Source: Ceriagrion tenellum | Taxonomy: Eukaryota > Arthropoda > Insecta > Odonata > Coenagrionidae | Length of the DNA: 64,000 bases | Direction: 5' to 3' | Assembly: GCA_963169105.1 (NCBI GenBank) | Contig: OY720638.1 | Span: 11,084,749-11,148,748 of the forward strand | Part shown: piece after piece, positions 20,480 through 32,252 of the stretch | Position numbering within the stretch: position 1 is the first letter of the stretch | How the letters are laid out: every line of letters begins with the position of its first letter | Made by a program: the position numbers and the translations under genes | Notes under the pieces: generated by a model | Database searches by the model: none | Seen by the model: the letters and a program-made list of their open reading frames with translations, nothing else | Told to the model about the DNA's origin: nothing

Positions 20480-23310
20480 CCGTTTTCTATTTATCGAGGT
20501 CTTAGAGCCATTGCGAATGCTTAAGAAGCACAACTGGCCCGCATTGAATACTGCTTACTTCTCCCTTCTGACGAGTCGCATAGATTCTTTTCTTGGTAAG
20601 ACTATTTCTTCAGCGCAGTGGGGTTTAAGCAGTACAGCACATTAGGGAGAACTCTTGGGGGGGGGGGTTGGGGATTTGTAAGTCCTGTACGAGTGGTTGC
20701 CTTAGTGTACCGTATGTCTTATATTTATTCATAATTACGCCTGTAGATTGGTATCAGGCCAATCGGAGATTTATTTTACATAATTAATTATGGGCTCGTT
20801 GATTCCCCATTCCATCCGCGATCTGATGACGCCAGTGTATGGTCGAAGGAACGCCAGCATGGAAAGGAAGAGAATTGTCTGTTTGTGTAAACTTTTGTTC
20901 ATTCTTCCTTCACTCACTCTTACTCACGCCAATTACCAGGGTCAGTCCTCTCGCATCTCTTTCACCTCCGTCCATTTCATTGATTTTTAACTGTCAATTG
21001 AATTGTTATGACCACTTCTACATCAGTCCTCAAAAATGTGGAAAAGTTCAACCTAACACACCGTGCTCACGATCTCCGATTCATTGGCGGCCAAAGTATA
21101 TGAAGATCAATATAGAGATGTCCCAATAGTCTCAGGAAAAGTTTAAGATTCCGTTTCATGATGTAGTTGAAAAGTTAATAAATTGGATGCACTTCGAAAT
21201 TATGCTGTACTGCTTAAATCGAATAAGTATTTTCCCTACCTCTTTTCATATGAAAACCCAGAACATTTTTCCTGAACCAGGAATGTTTTTCAATGTACAG
21301 GACAAACGAGGGAAAGTGCGATCTGAAGAAATCGAAATAATGGGTACGAAAAATAAAACTGTTGTTATCGGAGATACCCGATGACGATTTTAGAAGTGAA
21401 ATAATTATCGGATGAAAAGACTTATTTTGCAAATTTACATAGTGCGAAGTGCATACCAACCTGAATGAGAGTCATCCAAACGAAAAGGAAGGACCCACGT
21501 AGTTAGTCGACTTTTAGATCTCCGGAATATACAAATACCAGTTGGTGCCAAGGGCAGGCACGCAATATGCGTACGCGTTATTCGGTACATCTTAGAATAG
21601 CAATTTCTAAGAGGAAAGCTGTATTGGATTTTGCAAACGGAATAAGTGGTGTTATTTCAACCTGAAATTTCTGAAGATTGGCGATTTACAACTTTCTCTT
21701 TTCCTTTCGGCTCTTAATCGGCCCCTGATATAAAATGGTACGCGAACGGTGTTGTAGCTCGGCAATGTAAATCCACCGTCTAGCATGCCGCGAAACTTCA
21801 ACGCAAAAAAATTGACATGCGAACACTTAAGATTTAAGGACTCCCTTTGACGAAAAATATCCATCGCGAATTTTCAAGGATGAATAGCTTGGATATTTAG
21901 CTGCCAAATGTAACGAAATTGAGCCATATCGAAAGGGTGAGTGTTTTGAGAGAAAAACGCGTTAAGTTTTTAAAATACACTCAACTTTTTATCAAAGGAT
22001 TAATAATATTGTTCGCAGTTTCTTTTTGTTTCAATCGAGCATTTTTGTTCTAATTTTAGTACCAAATGCCCATAAATTACGAGGAAAAACCAAGCATAAA
22101 ATTGCGAGAAATTAAATTTTTAATGCTGCCTTAACTAAAGCAACGGATGTATATTTTGCAAAACAAATGAACATGGCCGACAATACAGGAAAACAGATTC
22201 GCCCTGCAAATTTAGTCATTGTCGATATTTTTTATCATTTCCTATGGAACTACGTGAAGCGTAAATAAGAAACCACCGAGGATACAGTCCCTACGTAGAT
22301 TCGCCGTGAACCGACGTATGTGCCTGCCCTGAATATGACGAAACGTGATCAAATTTACGGAGTTCAAGAGCAAATTGAGCACATTAATTTAGGTCTAAGC
22401 AATTTGTGATGAATTATCTGTTGAGTAATCGAACGAACAAAAATAAAAAATGGGGATCATGGGAATAGAAACAAACCGTTTTCGGATAGTCTGAGAAGGA
22501 AATCCTATTTGACATTTCAACCAATAAATTATTATTTAGAATATTTCATATATATTTCTTTTATAAACATGACGTGTAGTGGTGCAAAATGACCATGTTG
22601 TCGACGCACCCTATAAACTAAATACTACTACTAAATTATTATTTTGGCTCTGGTTGGTATTTCTACGACATGCGTCTTAAATGAGTTGTTCCCTTGTTGC
22701 TCGGGATAACTTGTATTTCGATAGTTTTAGAGAGCATATTAAAGTCAACATTGTTTGGTTTGCTTTTACTACGAAATTAATTGACTTCGCCTCATTGGGA
22801 TTTGAGGTAGCGGGAGTTTTTCTAATGACGGTGAGCGATGGGAAATCTGCTAACCTTAATTAGTTGGTGAATATTTTCACGGAATCCTCTTTTGTTATCT
22901 AACAATGAAAAGATACATGCGCCGGAGTTTCTTTTCATTATATAGTTGCATATAACTTAATCATAGACACACTTGAATGCTGCATATTTACTAATTCACA
23001 CGTTTTAGAATCTATGCGGGATATCATATGGAGGAAATTTAGCAGAAGGGAGAAATCATTTATTATTATGATGTAATTATGCTAACAATATGTAGTGAAA
23101 CTTACCGTACTTCATACAGGTAGATACTAGAATTCGGCCGTCACTCATTAAATATCGACGCCCTTTCATTTTTTACGAGTACATGGACTCCTTCGATTCC
23201 TTCTCCTGAAGAAAACCCAACGGGCGCTCAGGAGCCTAAAAGATAAGGAAACAAATTGGAAGATGCTGGTCAACCTAAATGGGTCCAGATGCCTTTTTCC
23301 TCGCTTCTCC
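20480..23310. other. no recognisable gene
   Basis: Nearly 3 kb of AT-rich sequence with only short frames of biased composition. One G run (20658-20667) and scattered A/T runs. No supported gene or element. Confidence 0.4.
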
Positions 23311-23312
23311 CT

Positions 23313-24070
23313 AGCCGTGTTTACTCGATGCATGTACCCGTTCGAGTAGATGCGTGCACATATTCGCCATTAAAAACGGCATCGTGTAAACACGCATAAT
23401 TGCGCAAGTACGTAAACGCGTGGCCATTAAGGTGATTGGCGCGAGATATCATTTCACCGAGAATTCAGTGAATTCGGTCTCATTTTTAAGAAAAACGTCT
23501 CACCCTTCCTAAGATACCAAACTATTTGCCTCTTACTGCACTACTCTTCCAGACGTTTGCCGAAAAATATTTCCACGGGATATGGTATATACGTTCATGC
23601 ACTCCGGAGAGATTTTATTAAACGATTAGGGATTCCTAACTTCTATATTTCCTCAGAAATTTAACGAAGTGCAGTTTGAGTGTTTTCTAATGTGTTTTTA
23701 AAATGTATATCGTATCCTCACCGCATAATATTTTTCAGAGTCACAAAAGACTCTGGTGAAGGAAGTTTTAACGTACCGAGTTTAAAAAACGAGTCAAGCT
23801 GAAGAATTTTATAGATTCACTCATTTAATTTCTAAGGCCTTCCGTCACGTAATAGTATACTATTGCACTAATATTATTACAATATACACTTCATGCTTCT
23901 TTCAGCTACTGAAATTTAAACGTAACACTCGAATATGGTCTCCACTATGAATACGTATATATCGCGCTCAAACTACCTTAAATTAGCTCATGTTATAATT
24001 GAGATAATTTTTTTACGCACATGTCCATCCACGTACTTATGTGGGTAAATGCATCGTGTAAACACGCCAT
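23313..24070. mobile_element. outer MITE split by a TTAA MITE
   Basis: The ends cgtgtttactcgatgcatgt (near 23316) and atgcatcgtgtaaacacg (near 24050-24067) are inverted. Internal gtgtaaacacg palindromes recur at 23390-23400. After removing the inserted 23431-23977 element and one TTAA, an element of about 200 bp remains. It is non-coding and abuts a LINE 3' end on its right. Confidence 0.55.
23431..23977 (+). mobile_element. TTAA-flanked MITE, full-length copy
   Basis: Exact TTAA on both sides (23427-23430 and 23978-23981). The left end is ggtgattggcgcgagatatc, the right end is atatcgcgctcaaactacc, and the length is 547 bp. The interior aligns in order with 47593-48161: a tttcacc...ggtctcattt block, an actcc(g)gagagat block, a tcaccgca block and a gaatatggtctc block. 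It lacks transposase. Its insertion inside another MITE gives the clearest target-site evidence for the family. Confidence 0.8.
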
Positions 24071-24457
24071 TAGCCTCCTCTATGGTGTGTGGCAGAGGGT
24101 GAGTTACCACCAGCATGCACGATAATACACCAGTAACTTTCAAAACATGCACTGCATTGTAGGTATGCTAACAATGCTGCAGAAACTATTTCTATTAATG
24201 TGTATTGCCACTACATGAGGTACAAGAGTCGTACAGAGATCATGCAAAACTTAATGTTAATTCTACGTTGCAGGTTAAGAAACAAGCATTGAGGATCAAT
24301 TCAACAAATCAGCTACAAGACCTGTCGATAAACCTTCTTCAAAGTGTTCTTCTCTCATCGATCTTGAGAAAAACGGCATTTTAAACCTGTCTGTTCTGCG
24401 GTCTATTTCCCTAATTTTATTTTCATGATCTGATCCATCGTAGTATGTTGGAGTTCG

Positions 24458-25046
24458 TAAGATAATCGTTCGTAAGATACGAGAAAGGCCGTTATGATAG
24501 TCTCGTTAGTGTTACTGACTTCTTGAAAATACTAGGATGATAATCGTTTTCAGACCGTCGGTTGAAAATTAGACTCCATCTTTAAAGAAAGTTCCAAACC
24601 GATTTAGTTTCAGAAGAAGTTTTTAACGTTCTACGGTAGATCATACCATGAGGACAAAATGAGAGAGATAGATTGTAGAACAGAAAGATTAAAAATGTCG
24701 TTTTTCCCGCGATCGATAAGGGACCAGAATGGCTGTGTTGGGACTCTGAAGTAGGTTAGTTGACAGGTAGTGTAGCTGATTGATTCATATGCCCCGTAAT
24801 GGATGATTCTAAATCCTCCGAGGAGTGCTAACACTATGTTTTGCATGTTTCCTGCATGACTCTTGTGTCACGTTTACGTAGTTACATTATAGATTATTTT
24901 AGTAGTTTCTGTAGCATTTGTAGCGCACCCATTATGTGGTGCTTGTTGGTGAAAGTAAATTTATTCTCTGTAGTTCATGTTGGTGATAAGTCACCCCCTG
25001 CCAAACACCCTTGTGGTGGCTTGCAGGATAAACATTAGATATAGAT
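24458..25046 (+). mobile_element. LINE 3' fragment nested in reverse orientation
   Basis: The plus strand encodes ORF2 C-terminal remnants (GRYDSLVSVTDFLKILG at about 24487-24537). It ends in the 3' signature caccccctgccaaacaccct...ggtggcttgcagg (24991-25027) and an atagatataga-like tail. It matches the C-terminal region of the 14.4 kb LINE. It either inserted into the minus copy or arrived by an inverted rearrangement. Confidence 0.65.
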
Positions 25047-25623
25047 AATGGTGACGCCGTCGGAAAATATATTGGTTTTGAATTTTCATGAAAGATTGTC
25101 TAATTTTTAATCAACGGCCTCAAAGGATTTTCCAGTTTTCCCAGATTTCCATCCCAGTTTTGCAAGCAAGTTACACTAACGAGACCATAATGATGAGACC
25201 TTTTACGTTTCTAGCTGATCTTCTCTATTCACGTCCTTACCCTGTTTTTAGCCTACCTCATGAGGATCCCAAATAATGGCAGAGTATTCCAAGTGAGATC
25301 TAACAAGATAGAAGGAGCTGAGTTCTCTTACTTATCGCCACACTTGTTCTCTTTTAATACATGTCTATTTACGAATAGCTTGGCCAGTTGTCCCTGAATA
25401 TGTTGGCTCCATGAGAGAAATGTATTTAGTTACACTTTGAGGTATGTAGCAGATTCTACAGTCTCTTGTTGAGTATACTGTAGGTAATAGCTGTTTGAGG
25501 AGAATTTTTCTTTTTCCAGAAGTTCATTACAAGACATTTTTTCGAATTAAATTCTAGCTGCCACATATCACACCACTTTTAATTTCCTTCAGATCCTTCG
25601 TTGGCGCTTCCCTATTATAAATG

Positions 25624-25893
25624 CTACGGATTTCTGTACACTACAGCCTCGTCGGAAAATAGTGGAAGCTTACTGTCTACTACTTCCTCTGTATCGTTAA
25701 TACACAAATGGAACAGAAGTGGACCTATGACACTCCCCTGTGGGACACCGGAAGTGACTTTAACCTCATTCGAGATGGCGCCGTCTAATACAACCCTCAG
25801 TACGCGAGCGCTTGGGAATTCTCTGACCCAGGAAATTACGTCGTCGTCCAAGCAGTAAGGTTTTAGTTTTATGAGTAACTTTCTATGTGACAC
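25624..25893 (-). pseudogene. LINE RT fragment with altered catalytic box
   Basis: The RT palm is recognised by SGVPQGSVIGPLLFHLCIND and a degenerate catalytic box, FSDEAVVYRN. Where the sister copy at 15.3 kb reads FADDAVVY, here the second catalytic aspartate is replaced by Glu and Ala by Ser. Change of the second Asp is expected to abolish polymerisation. The stretch of about 90 codons is otherwise open. It belongs to the 24071-25935 element and is its most 5' recognisable coding part. Confidence 0.8.
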
Positions 25894-25935
25894 TTTATCA
25901 AATGTTTTTTTAACCCAAGAACAGTTGCGTGTACT

Positions 25936-26770
25936 GGAACGTCATCTTCGCTGGATATTAAAGTATCGTGGGCAATCATTACTACTTGAGCCTCTCAGAA
26001 TCTCTTATGTGTTTTCATTCGTAAGTTCTGCATATTGAGGTGTCTTCTAACTGAGCTTGCTATTATATGTGCAAGGGCTCTGCGTGGGATAGATGTTAGG
26101 GATATCGGTCGGAAACTGTGGCCGAGACAGTTTACAGGTCCTCAGATGCACTTCCGTCCCGGCCGACTGCGAAATGAGATAGAAGCACGACTAAAAATGA
26201 AAAGGTCGGAAGTAATTACCATAGGCCGTAGGAAAATTTAACGGGCGCCGTGGTTTGTGCGAAATGCGATCCTACGAAGAGATGACAACCTTTCCACTCT
26301 CACCAAAGCCGTAACGCCTAAACCTCAGGCAATTGAATCCTGCAACCATCGCTCCCGTTCCATTCCCGCTCTCCAAATCCCACCTCATACCCTAACCTGA
26401 TTTCAGTCATACCTCCGGATACCGGTACCCCGCCATTATGATTAACCCATAAGATTATACTGTGTGAACAGCCTCGAGCCTGTTTATAGAGCCACCAACG
26501 ATCCCGGTTCTTCGGGAGGATCAGTACCTCCCTCTCATCCCTCTCATGCCAATAAAAATGCTGTTGTTGGCAGGTAGATGGCAATCATGGGAACATAACA
26601 GAAGAGCTCACATCCATGCGTTCTGTGTTTGAAGAGGAGGCAGATTGCCTTTTTTTGGTTGAAGTTACACGCGGAAGAGGAACATGTGAATTTCGACTTT
26701 CACCGCCTCATGTGATTAGTTCAATGGAATATGGCGCGTGCCTTGTGGTATCATACCGTAATTGATAGCC
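25936..26770. other. no recognisable gene
   Basis: No supported exon or element. Short frames at 26035-26241 and 26318-26584 are unassigned. Confidence 0.35.
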
Positions 26771-26774
26771 ATAT

Positions 26775-27310
26775 TCAAAGGCTGTCGGGGGTGTAGTTGA
26801 CGTGGGCGAAAAAAATGCTGCTCTGCGCGGTCCCGATTCGTTGGGCGAAGAGCGAACGTCGTGCTGGGGCTCGCGATCCTATTGCCGTCGATGCGGGAGA
26901 GAGAGCCGTTGTCCTTGCGCGGGCGATAATAAGCGGCCTCGTTGACGTCGGAAGGTGATGCAACCCCTTCCCACCCCTCGCACGCGCTGCGGCGACCTTC
27001 CTCGCAGATGAGTCGATCGGAGATCGGAAATTTTCCTCCCGCGTCCAGTCGTGAGCTCGATGGCGCTCGTCCGCCGTGTGGGGACCGCGGAATCTAATCT
27101 GGGCGGCCCTACTTCGAGGGAATGTCATCTTGTGCATGGGTTGCGGCATCGAAATTAGGGATGAATGTCGAGAAAGAACGGGCACTCGGCAAATTCGTGT
27201 GATTCGCGGCGTCTTCTCATCTGCTGTACCGAGAATTCTTTCTGTAACCGTGGGGAATGGGTTTGAGCTGTACGCTGTTAGCTGGAATTTTCGGTCGTCT
27301 TCCACGAATG
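26775..27310. other. GC-rich segment with open minus frame, unassigned
   Basis: CG-rich, mainly 26800-27130. A 176-codon minus frame covers it but has Arg/Ala/Ser-biased composition, no domain and no consensus splice sites at its edges. It could be another CpG island; coding is not supported. Confidence 0.25.
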
Positions 27311-28400
27311 TGGTTCTGCATTTCAGTCCTTAGTACTCGGAAGTTTGAGCGGAGGCGTGTTGTACGGCAAAAGCCGCGAAAAGGGAAAGCCACGTAAAGG
27401 TTTCTTCTCATTTTCGTCGCACCCGACTAGGCTTTTACGTACGAAGAGAACAGCACCGCAGCGAGTTGGATGATTAAATCTTGTGAGTATTCGCATTTTT
27501 CATCCGTTGAAAGTTCCTCATCGTTCTCAAGCGTGTCTCGGCCATCGTCAGCTTTCCTGTTATAACTTGAAACTGCTCTGTCATTCTCTTATTATCTTAC
27601 CAAGCAAATGTATGAGTGTCTAAAAGCGGAAAAGCATCGATAAGATGAACCTATTTAATATTTTCTTACCAGAATCTTATTTTTAAGGTGTGACATGATA
27701 TTTGCGTCTGGCGTGAAATGATCCCTTATAGTGCAGTTTCAAATCATTTTTGCGCTTTCTTTACCCATTCTTCCGCATATTACGCCTTGTCTGCTTTGAA
27801 TTCCCGATACTTCTAGATAACTCGTCCAGGGGTCGCAAAATTTGAGACTCAACCTCAGTTGTTACCTCACGCTCAGACAACTGATGGTGTGGGGTGCGCG
27901 CCATTCGCCCTCTTAAATCCATGCGTTACGTTCTCTGGTTATGCGTTCCTGTTGGCGACACTGGTGCACAGGAGAATGATTCCAAGTGCATATTCCCGAG
28001 TAGTTTGGATGCTGCCTCACTGTCACGTGGTCAGGGCTGTTGACTCTAGGCCAGGACCGTCCGACAGGTATAGCAGAACTCTCTCCGAGCGCCAGTTACT
28101 CCACCTATAAATGTAGTAAATTTGACCATGGCGCTATGTAGATATTTAAATGAATTTCTATGAAAAACGCCGTCCTAATTATTTAATTATAGGGTTCTGC
28201 GTTTTCAGGAGTGCCTTTCTTACTAAAACTATTAGTTAACCACAATTATAACGAAAAACAGTTGACTACGTCAGACGCAGCAGACGCTGTTCCAGCACTA
28301 GCTTGAAGCAACAAAGTTCTAAGTTATATTTAACGTGATAGAAATTCTTGGGAGGGTGAGAAGGAGTTGAACTTCACCGGGTATCAAAAAAATTCCTTCA
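27310..28400. other. upstream flank of THAP exon, no other gene
   Basis: Nothing recognisable except its position directly 5' of the THAP-type exon, so it would include that exon's promoter or 5' UTR if the exon is real. Confidence 0.3.
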
Positions 28401-28402
28401 AA

Positions 28403-28480
28403 ATGCGCAATTCATGTTCCGTTTTCGGATGTCAGTCCAAAGGGTGTAGTTTTTTTCCGATTTCCGCGAACAGTCGCCAG
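28403..28480 (+). CDS. first exon of a THAP-type zinc-finger protein
   Basis: ATG at 28403 opens 26 codons, MRNSCSVFGCQSKGCSFFPI then SANSRQ, and stops exactly at the donor cgccag|gtaagg (28480/28481), phase 0. The start matches the N-terminus of THAP domains: Met, a few residues, Cys-x4-Cys (C5, C10), a short gap, then the Phe-Phe-Pro segment equivalent to the family's F-x-F-P. THAP domains are C2CH DNA-binding modules of about 90 residues in transcription regulators and in P-type transposases. The remaining Trp, Cys-x2-His and C-terminal box would be in later exons, which I could not find up to 29.4 kb. It could be a host gene or a domesticated transposase. Confidence 0.5.
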
Positions 28481-29420
28481 GTAAGGTGTTGTGGTTAATT
28501 ATTGTTATTTATAAATTATCCTAGTATTATGTGTTGTCAAGTTTTCTACCCCACATATTAAATCTCTTACGGAATTGATACACTACAGAGGCAGCATCTG
28601 ACACAGTATTGAGTTGAAATAATAACCTGGTGTTCATCTTAGGATTCCTCCGTCGGAAAAAGACAAACTCAGTGGTATAATAAACTTTTGTCTCGTTGTC
28701 ATCTTCGAATAATTGCAGAACGTGATTTTTCAAAATAGTTTTCCTTAGCGAAAACTTTCCATAGAGAATTGAGGTTTTCATTTTGTTGTGATTTTTTATT
28801 TACATTTCATTACTCGCCGGAAATTTTGCAGGTAGTGTACCTAGTGGTGGAGGAATAAGAAAAGACTCAGCGGTGACAGGGGAAATGATGGGAGCAGGAA
28901 GAGAGGAAATTCGTGAAAAGGGCGTACGGAAGTTGTGCAAGAACAGCATATATATATTCTACTATCTTTTATCACATTATTTTCATCAATGTCGAAACAT
29001 GGTGGATGTTAAGGTTAACTACGAGAGACTTATGTATTGCTTTAAGGGTAAGGTGGTTTGGGATGTCGAGTCTTGATTTAGTTTCCTATTAGCTACGATA
29101 TTGATATTCCTGGAGATTATTTTGCTCTGGTGGTCCGGATCGTTATTCATTCAATCTTTTCTTTGCTTCTTTAGCAATGACATGAGTTGCATACCCATAC
29201 ATATAATTCGCTTTTTACTTTAAATGAACCTTTATATTAGTGAGTGTAATTTTTATGTGCAATACATGTTTTGTTGGGAGTATATGAAATGAGGTTTCTC
29301 AAGTTTTGGTGACTGAAGTAATTAATTTCATTGAATGCCAGGTTTTTGGTTGGGTGCTATATTTTCCAATGTCTGTGGCTTGTGCTTTTCATGGCTGGGG
29401 AGATGTGACCTTTCATTGTC
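28481..29420. other. possible intron after THAP exon; no exon found
   Basis: No frame here supplies the expected Trp/Cys/His continuation of a THAP domain. It is AT-rich and otherwise empty. Confidence 0.3.
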
Positions 29421-30436
29421 ATACCCTGGTGAAAATAAAATGTGAAAAAAGTGTGCAGAAAATGTTCATTCTGGTCTTTGCACACTTTTTGCACCCTTTC
29501 TGTACACTTTTTCTGAATATTACCATGCACAATCTTTACAAACTTCTTGCGCATTTTTCATGCACACCTCTTGCACACTTTTGTCACTGTTTATCTATAA
29601 TAACTCCTAATTCATTGCCACTATATGTCTGTATATGATTGTGAATTATGATGTTTAACTCAGAATTACCTATGATGATCATTGATAAACCACCCGTTCT
29701 TCTCATTTGTAAGTGGGATAACAATTCTTGGTAAACACAGTGTACCATTTTTTAAAATAATAGTAATTATGTACAGTGGCGGAAAAAATTAACGCAAAAC
29801 TCATTGGCGTCTGAATGCGGCGTCCGTGGGAACTAATTGAAATCGCTTTTACTTCGATAGCTTGACAACAGTGAGATAGGCAATGGCAACCGGGAATATT
29901 CAAACCCTGGATAAATGGAAAGAAATTTGACGCGTCGCAAAAATAGGATTACTAATAAGGTCCACAGGTTCGCGCGATCACCCTGGAGTTATAAACGTGA
30001 TGAGTACGCTTCGCTCCGCAGCCAGCCGAGATTCCGAACATGTAGTCCATTATATTATGATACTTTTCATATTTTGTTTTAGAACTTTGAACCCTTTGAA
30101 AATATTTTTATTGATTGAAACTTAAGAGAGAATAAGATATAAGAATGTTTACTCGGGATACAAAATGCTATTGTCCTCTAGATCACATCAACCTACAATA
30201 AAAGGCTTTGCCGCGTGTAGGAAATAGCTGTGGATGACTGTCTTTGTATTACACCTAAAGCTACATTCGAGGAATGTTAAACGTTACACTAAAAATTTGG
30301 GCGTATTATCTCGTAAATTTTCCGTTATAATACTGGAAACTTGGTAAAATAGAATGATTTTCAAGCGGAGAAAATTACTCTTTTAAACTATTTCCGGTAC
30401 ACTAATACCTGACGTAAGTTTCGGTGTTCGCGCATT

Positions 30437-30530
30437 CATCTATATCTACACAATACTCCGCGAGAAGCCGCATGGGCGTGTGGCAGGGGGTGTTAGGTCA
30501 CCAGCCGTGTAAAGGTGTAAGTTATTTTTT
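30437..30530 (-). mobile_element. LINE 3' terminus inserted in unit A
   Basis: The sequence ctatatctacacaatactcc, followed by a gggcgtgtggcagggggtg block, is the CR1-like 3' signature and tail. It is absent at the equivalent point of unit B (near 34965), so it inserted after the duplication. It matches the opposite-oriented fragment at 40310-40412. Confidence 0.7.
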
Positions 30531-30720
30531 TTGGAAATGAGGTCTCAGATACTTAAATTTCTTGATTCCTACTTGCGTATTATTCAATATGTGAAAACTA
30601 CTTGCCCTATTAATATCCAGGAAATGTAATATAGTAGAGTTTTCAAAAGAATATTTGATTTTTTTTCGTTGATCAGTAAGAACCACTAAACGAAGAATTT
30701 TCTCAGTCGACGTGGCAGTC

Positions 30721-30790
30721 CAAAGGGAAGAGCGTTCGCCTGCGGATCAGAAGGCCTACGGTTCAAATCTTGGGTAGGCCTCTTCAAACG
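30721..30790 (+). repeat. tRNA-like sequence in unit A
   Basis: It shows an A-box-like tggcagtccaaaggg (30723) and a B box ggttcaaatct (30761-30771). It has D-arm, anticodon-arm and T-arm order but poor acceptor pairing. Because unit B keeps a diverged copy at 35137, the sequence was present before the duplication. A SINE head or degenerate tRNA is more likely than a working tRNA gene. Confidence 0.55.
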
Positions 30791-32228
30791 CCTTTACAAT
30801 TACATCTTTCGGTGTCACTTGTTGTTGTCATATCTTCGCACGAACCCACGGATTGGATACTGACCCCTCAACCATGAGAGATTGGGTTTAACACAGATTC
30901 CGAATTTGTAAAGCGGTGGTAGAGCAATCTCCTTGATATTCAAATGTTCACTTCCCATCTCGGGTCCTCGGTCCCACTTGAATCATCCCTGAAGTTAGAT
31001 ACATTCTTGAAAATATCTTTTAATCTGCTTTTGTGGTTTTTATGGCATTATTTTCCTGGTTTTCAGTTAGCTGTGCGGAAGTTTTGAGGTTCAACTCTGA
31101 GCAAGGAGGATAATACTTGCTCCTAAAAGATAATGTATTTAAGTCTAAAATCACTTCTTACTCGCAGATAACCGCCACAACTATATTCAACTATTCAGTT
31201 CCTTTCGAGACTTGAAATAGTCCTCAACAAAGGGTAAAATTAATTTCAAATGGATATTCTGTAATTTCAACTGTTCTAAGGGAATTATAACAATTAAAAC
31301 TCTGATAGTAATGGACACCACTATCTTTTGCATCTTGATGGTAGTAAATACCAATCTACCTCATTCAATTTCAAATCGTAATTTTCATCTTTTTCACGCT
31401 GATTGACTATTTTTTTCATATATTTGGCCGTATTTCAACTACTTATGATTATTATAATAGGTTAATTATACCCTTATTTAATACGGTTTTATGGGTTCTC
31501 TCTCAGCAGTGGAGATAAAGGTGCGTGTTTTTACAATTTTCCCATGAAAGCAAAGTTATTTAACCATGTAATTACCTCTTGACAGATCTACCGCGAATAA
31601 ATGGGGAAAGTTATGCGCCCATATTTTATGAGGAGCATTGTGACACGCATGCATATGATAAGTAATTTTTCGACGGAAGTTCATCGCGTATCTTCCCTGG
31701 TGAAAGTGATATAATACTAAAAATCATCTCCTCCACGTGCAAACCGATCAGTAAATAAGAATTTTCAGCAAACTCATGCGTGTATTCATAAATTTGCTCA
31801 GTATTCAATGGATTAAAAGCTGGGAATGTGCTACATCGAACGTTAAACGATTGCTACGTCCCGAAGGAATCATATCCTCTTAAAAGATTTAATAACGTTA
31901 TTGCTTCTGAGGTGGTGAAATTACTGCCTTACATGCAAATGTATTAACACATGTTTAGCTGGGTCAAAAGTTCCATCTCCTAGTGCTAATTCTAGCGTAG
32001 ATTTTGGAGAACAAGACTATTCAGCTTACTTAAGAACAAGTGGAAAAGATTAAAATGCATTCAGATAGCGGAAAATTTTATGAATTGTTTCATAGAAATT
32101 AGAAGTAGGATTTTCACATTTAAATACTAAATTAAAGTTCAGCGGGTGAAAATCGAAGGCGCAACATCCATTCGAGCAATTTTGTGGCAGGAGAAATTTG
32201 TCTAGGGCATATCTACCACTTGACACGT

Positions 32229-32252
32229 CCTCCTAGGAGAAAAGTGAGCCAT
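32229..32252 (-). pseudogene. residual transposase start codons in unit A
   Basis: The minus strand reads ATG then codons for AHFSPRR, matching the first eight codons of the unit B transposase (MPHLTPRR). Sequence upstream of the start continues to align between units. The rest of the gene is missing here. This shows that the transposase was part of the ancestral unit and was lost from A by deletion, rather than being a later insertion in B. Confidence 0.55.

Larger units (their letters stand above)
24071..25935 (-). mobile_element. CR1-like LINE, interrupted by an opposite LINE fragment
   Basis: The minus-strand copy has the 3' signature (ggtgtgtggcagagggtgag, 24082-24101) and 3' UTR to about 24457. 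It resumes from about 25047 to 25935 with post-RT and RT sequence. The LINE pieces on either side are colinear in family terms, while the DNA between them (24458-25046) belongs to a plus-strand copy. It is 5' truncated like the copy at 14.4 kb. Frames are broken throughout. Confidence 0.7.

Noticed and set aside
26775..27305. 176-codon minus frame
   Set aside because: Biased composition and no recognisable family or splice edges.
30721..30790. Functional tRNA gene
   Set aside because: A and B boxes are present but the acceptor stem does not pair well, and the duplicate at 35137 has diverged freely.
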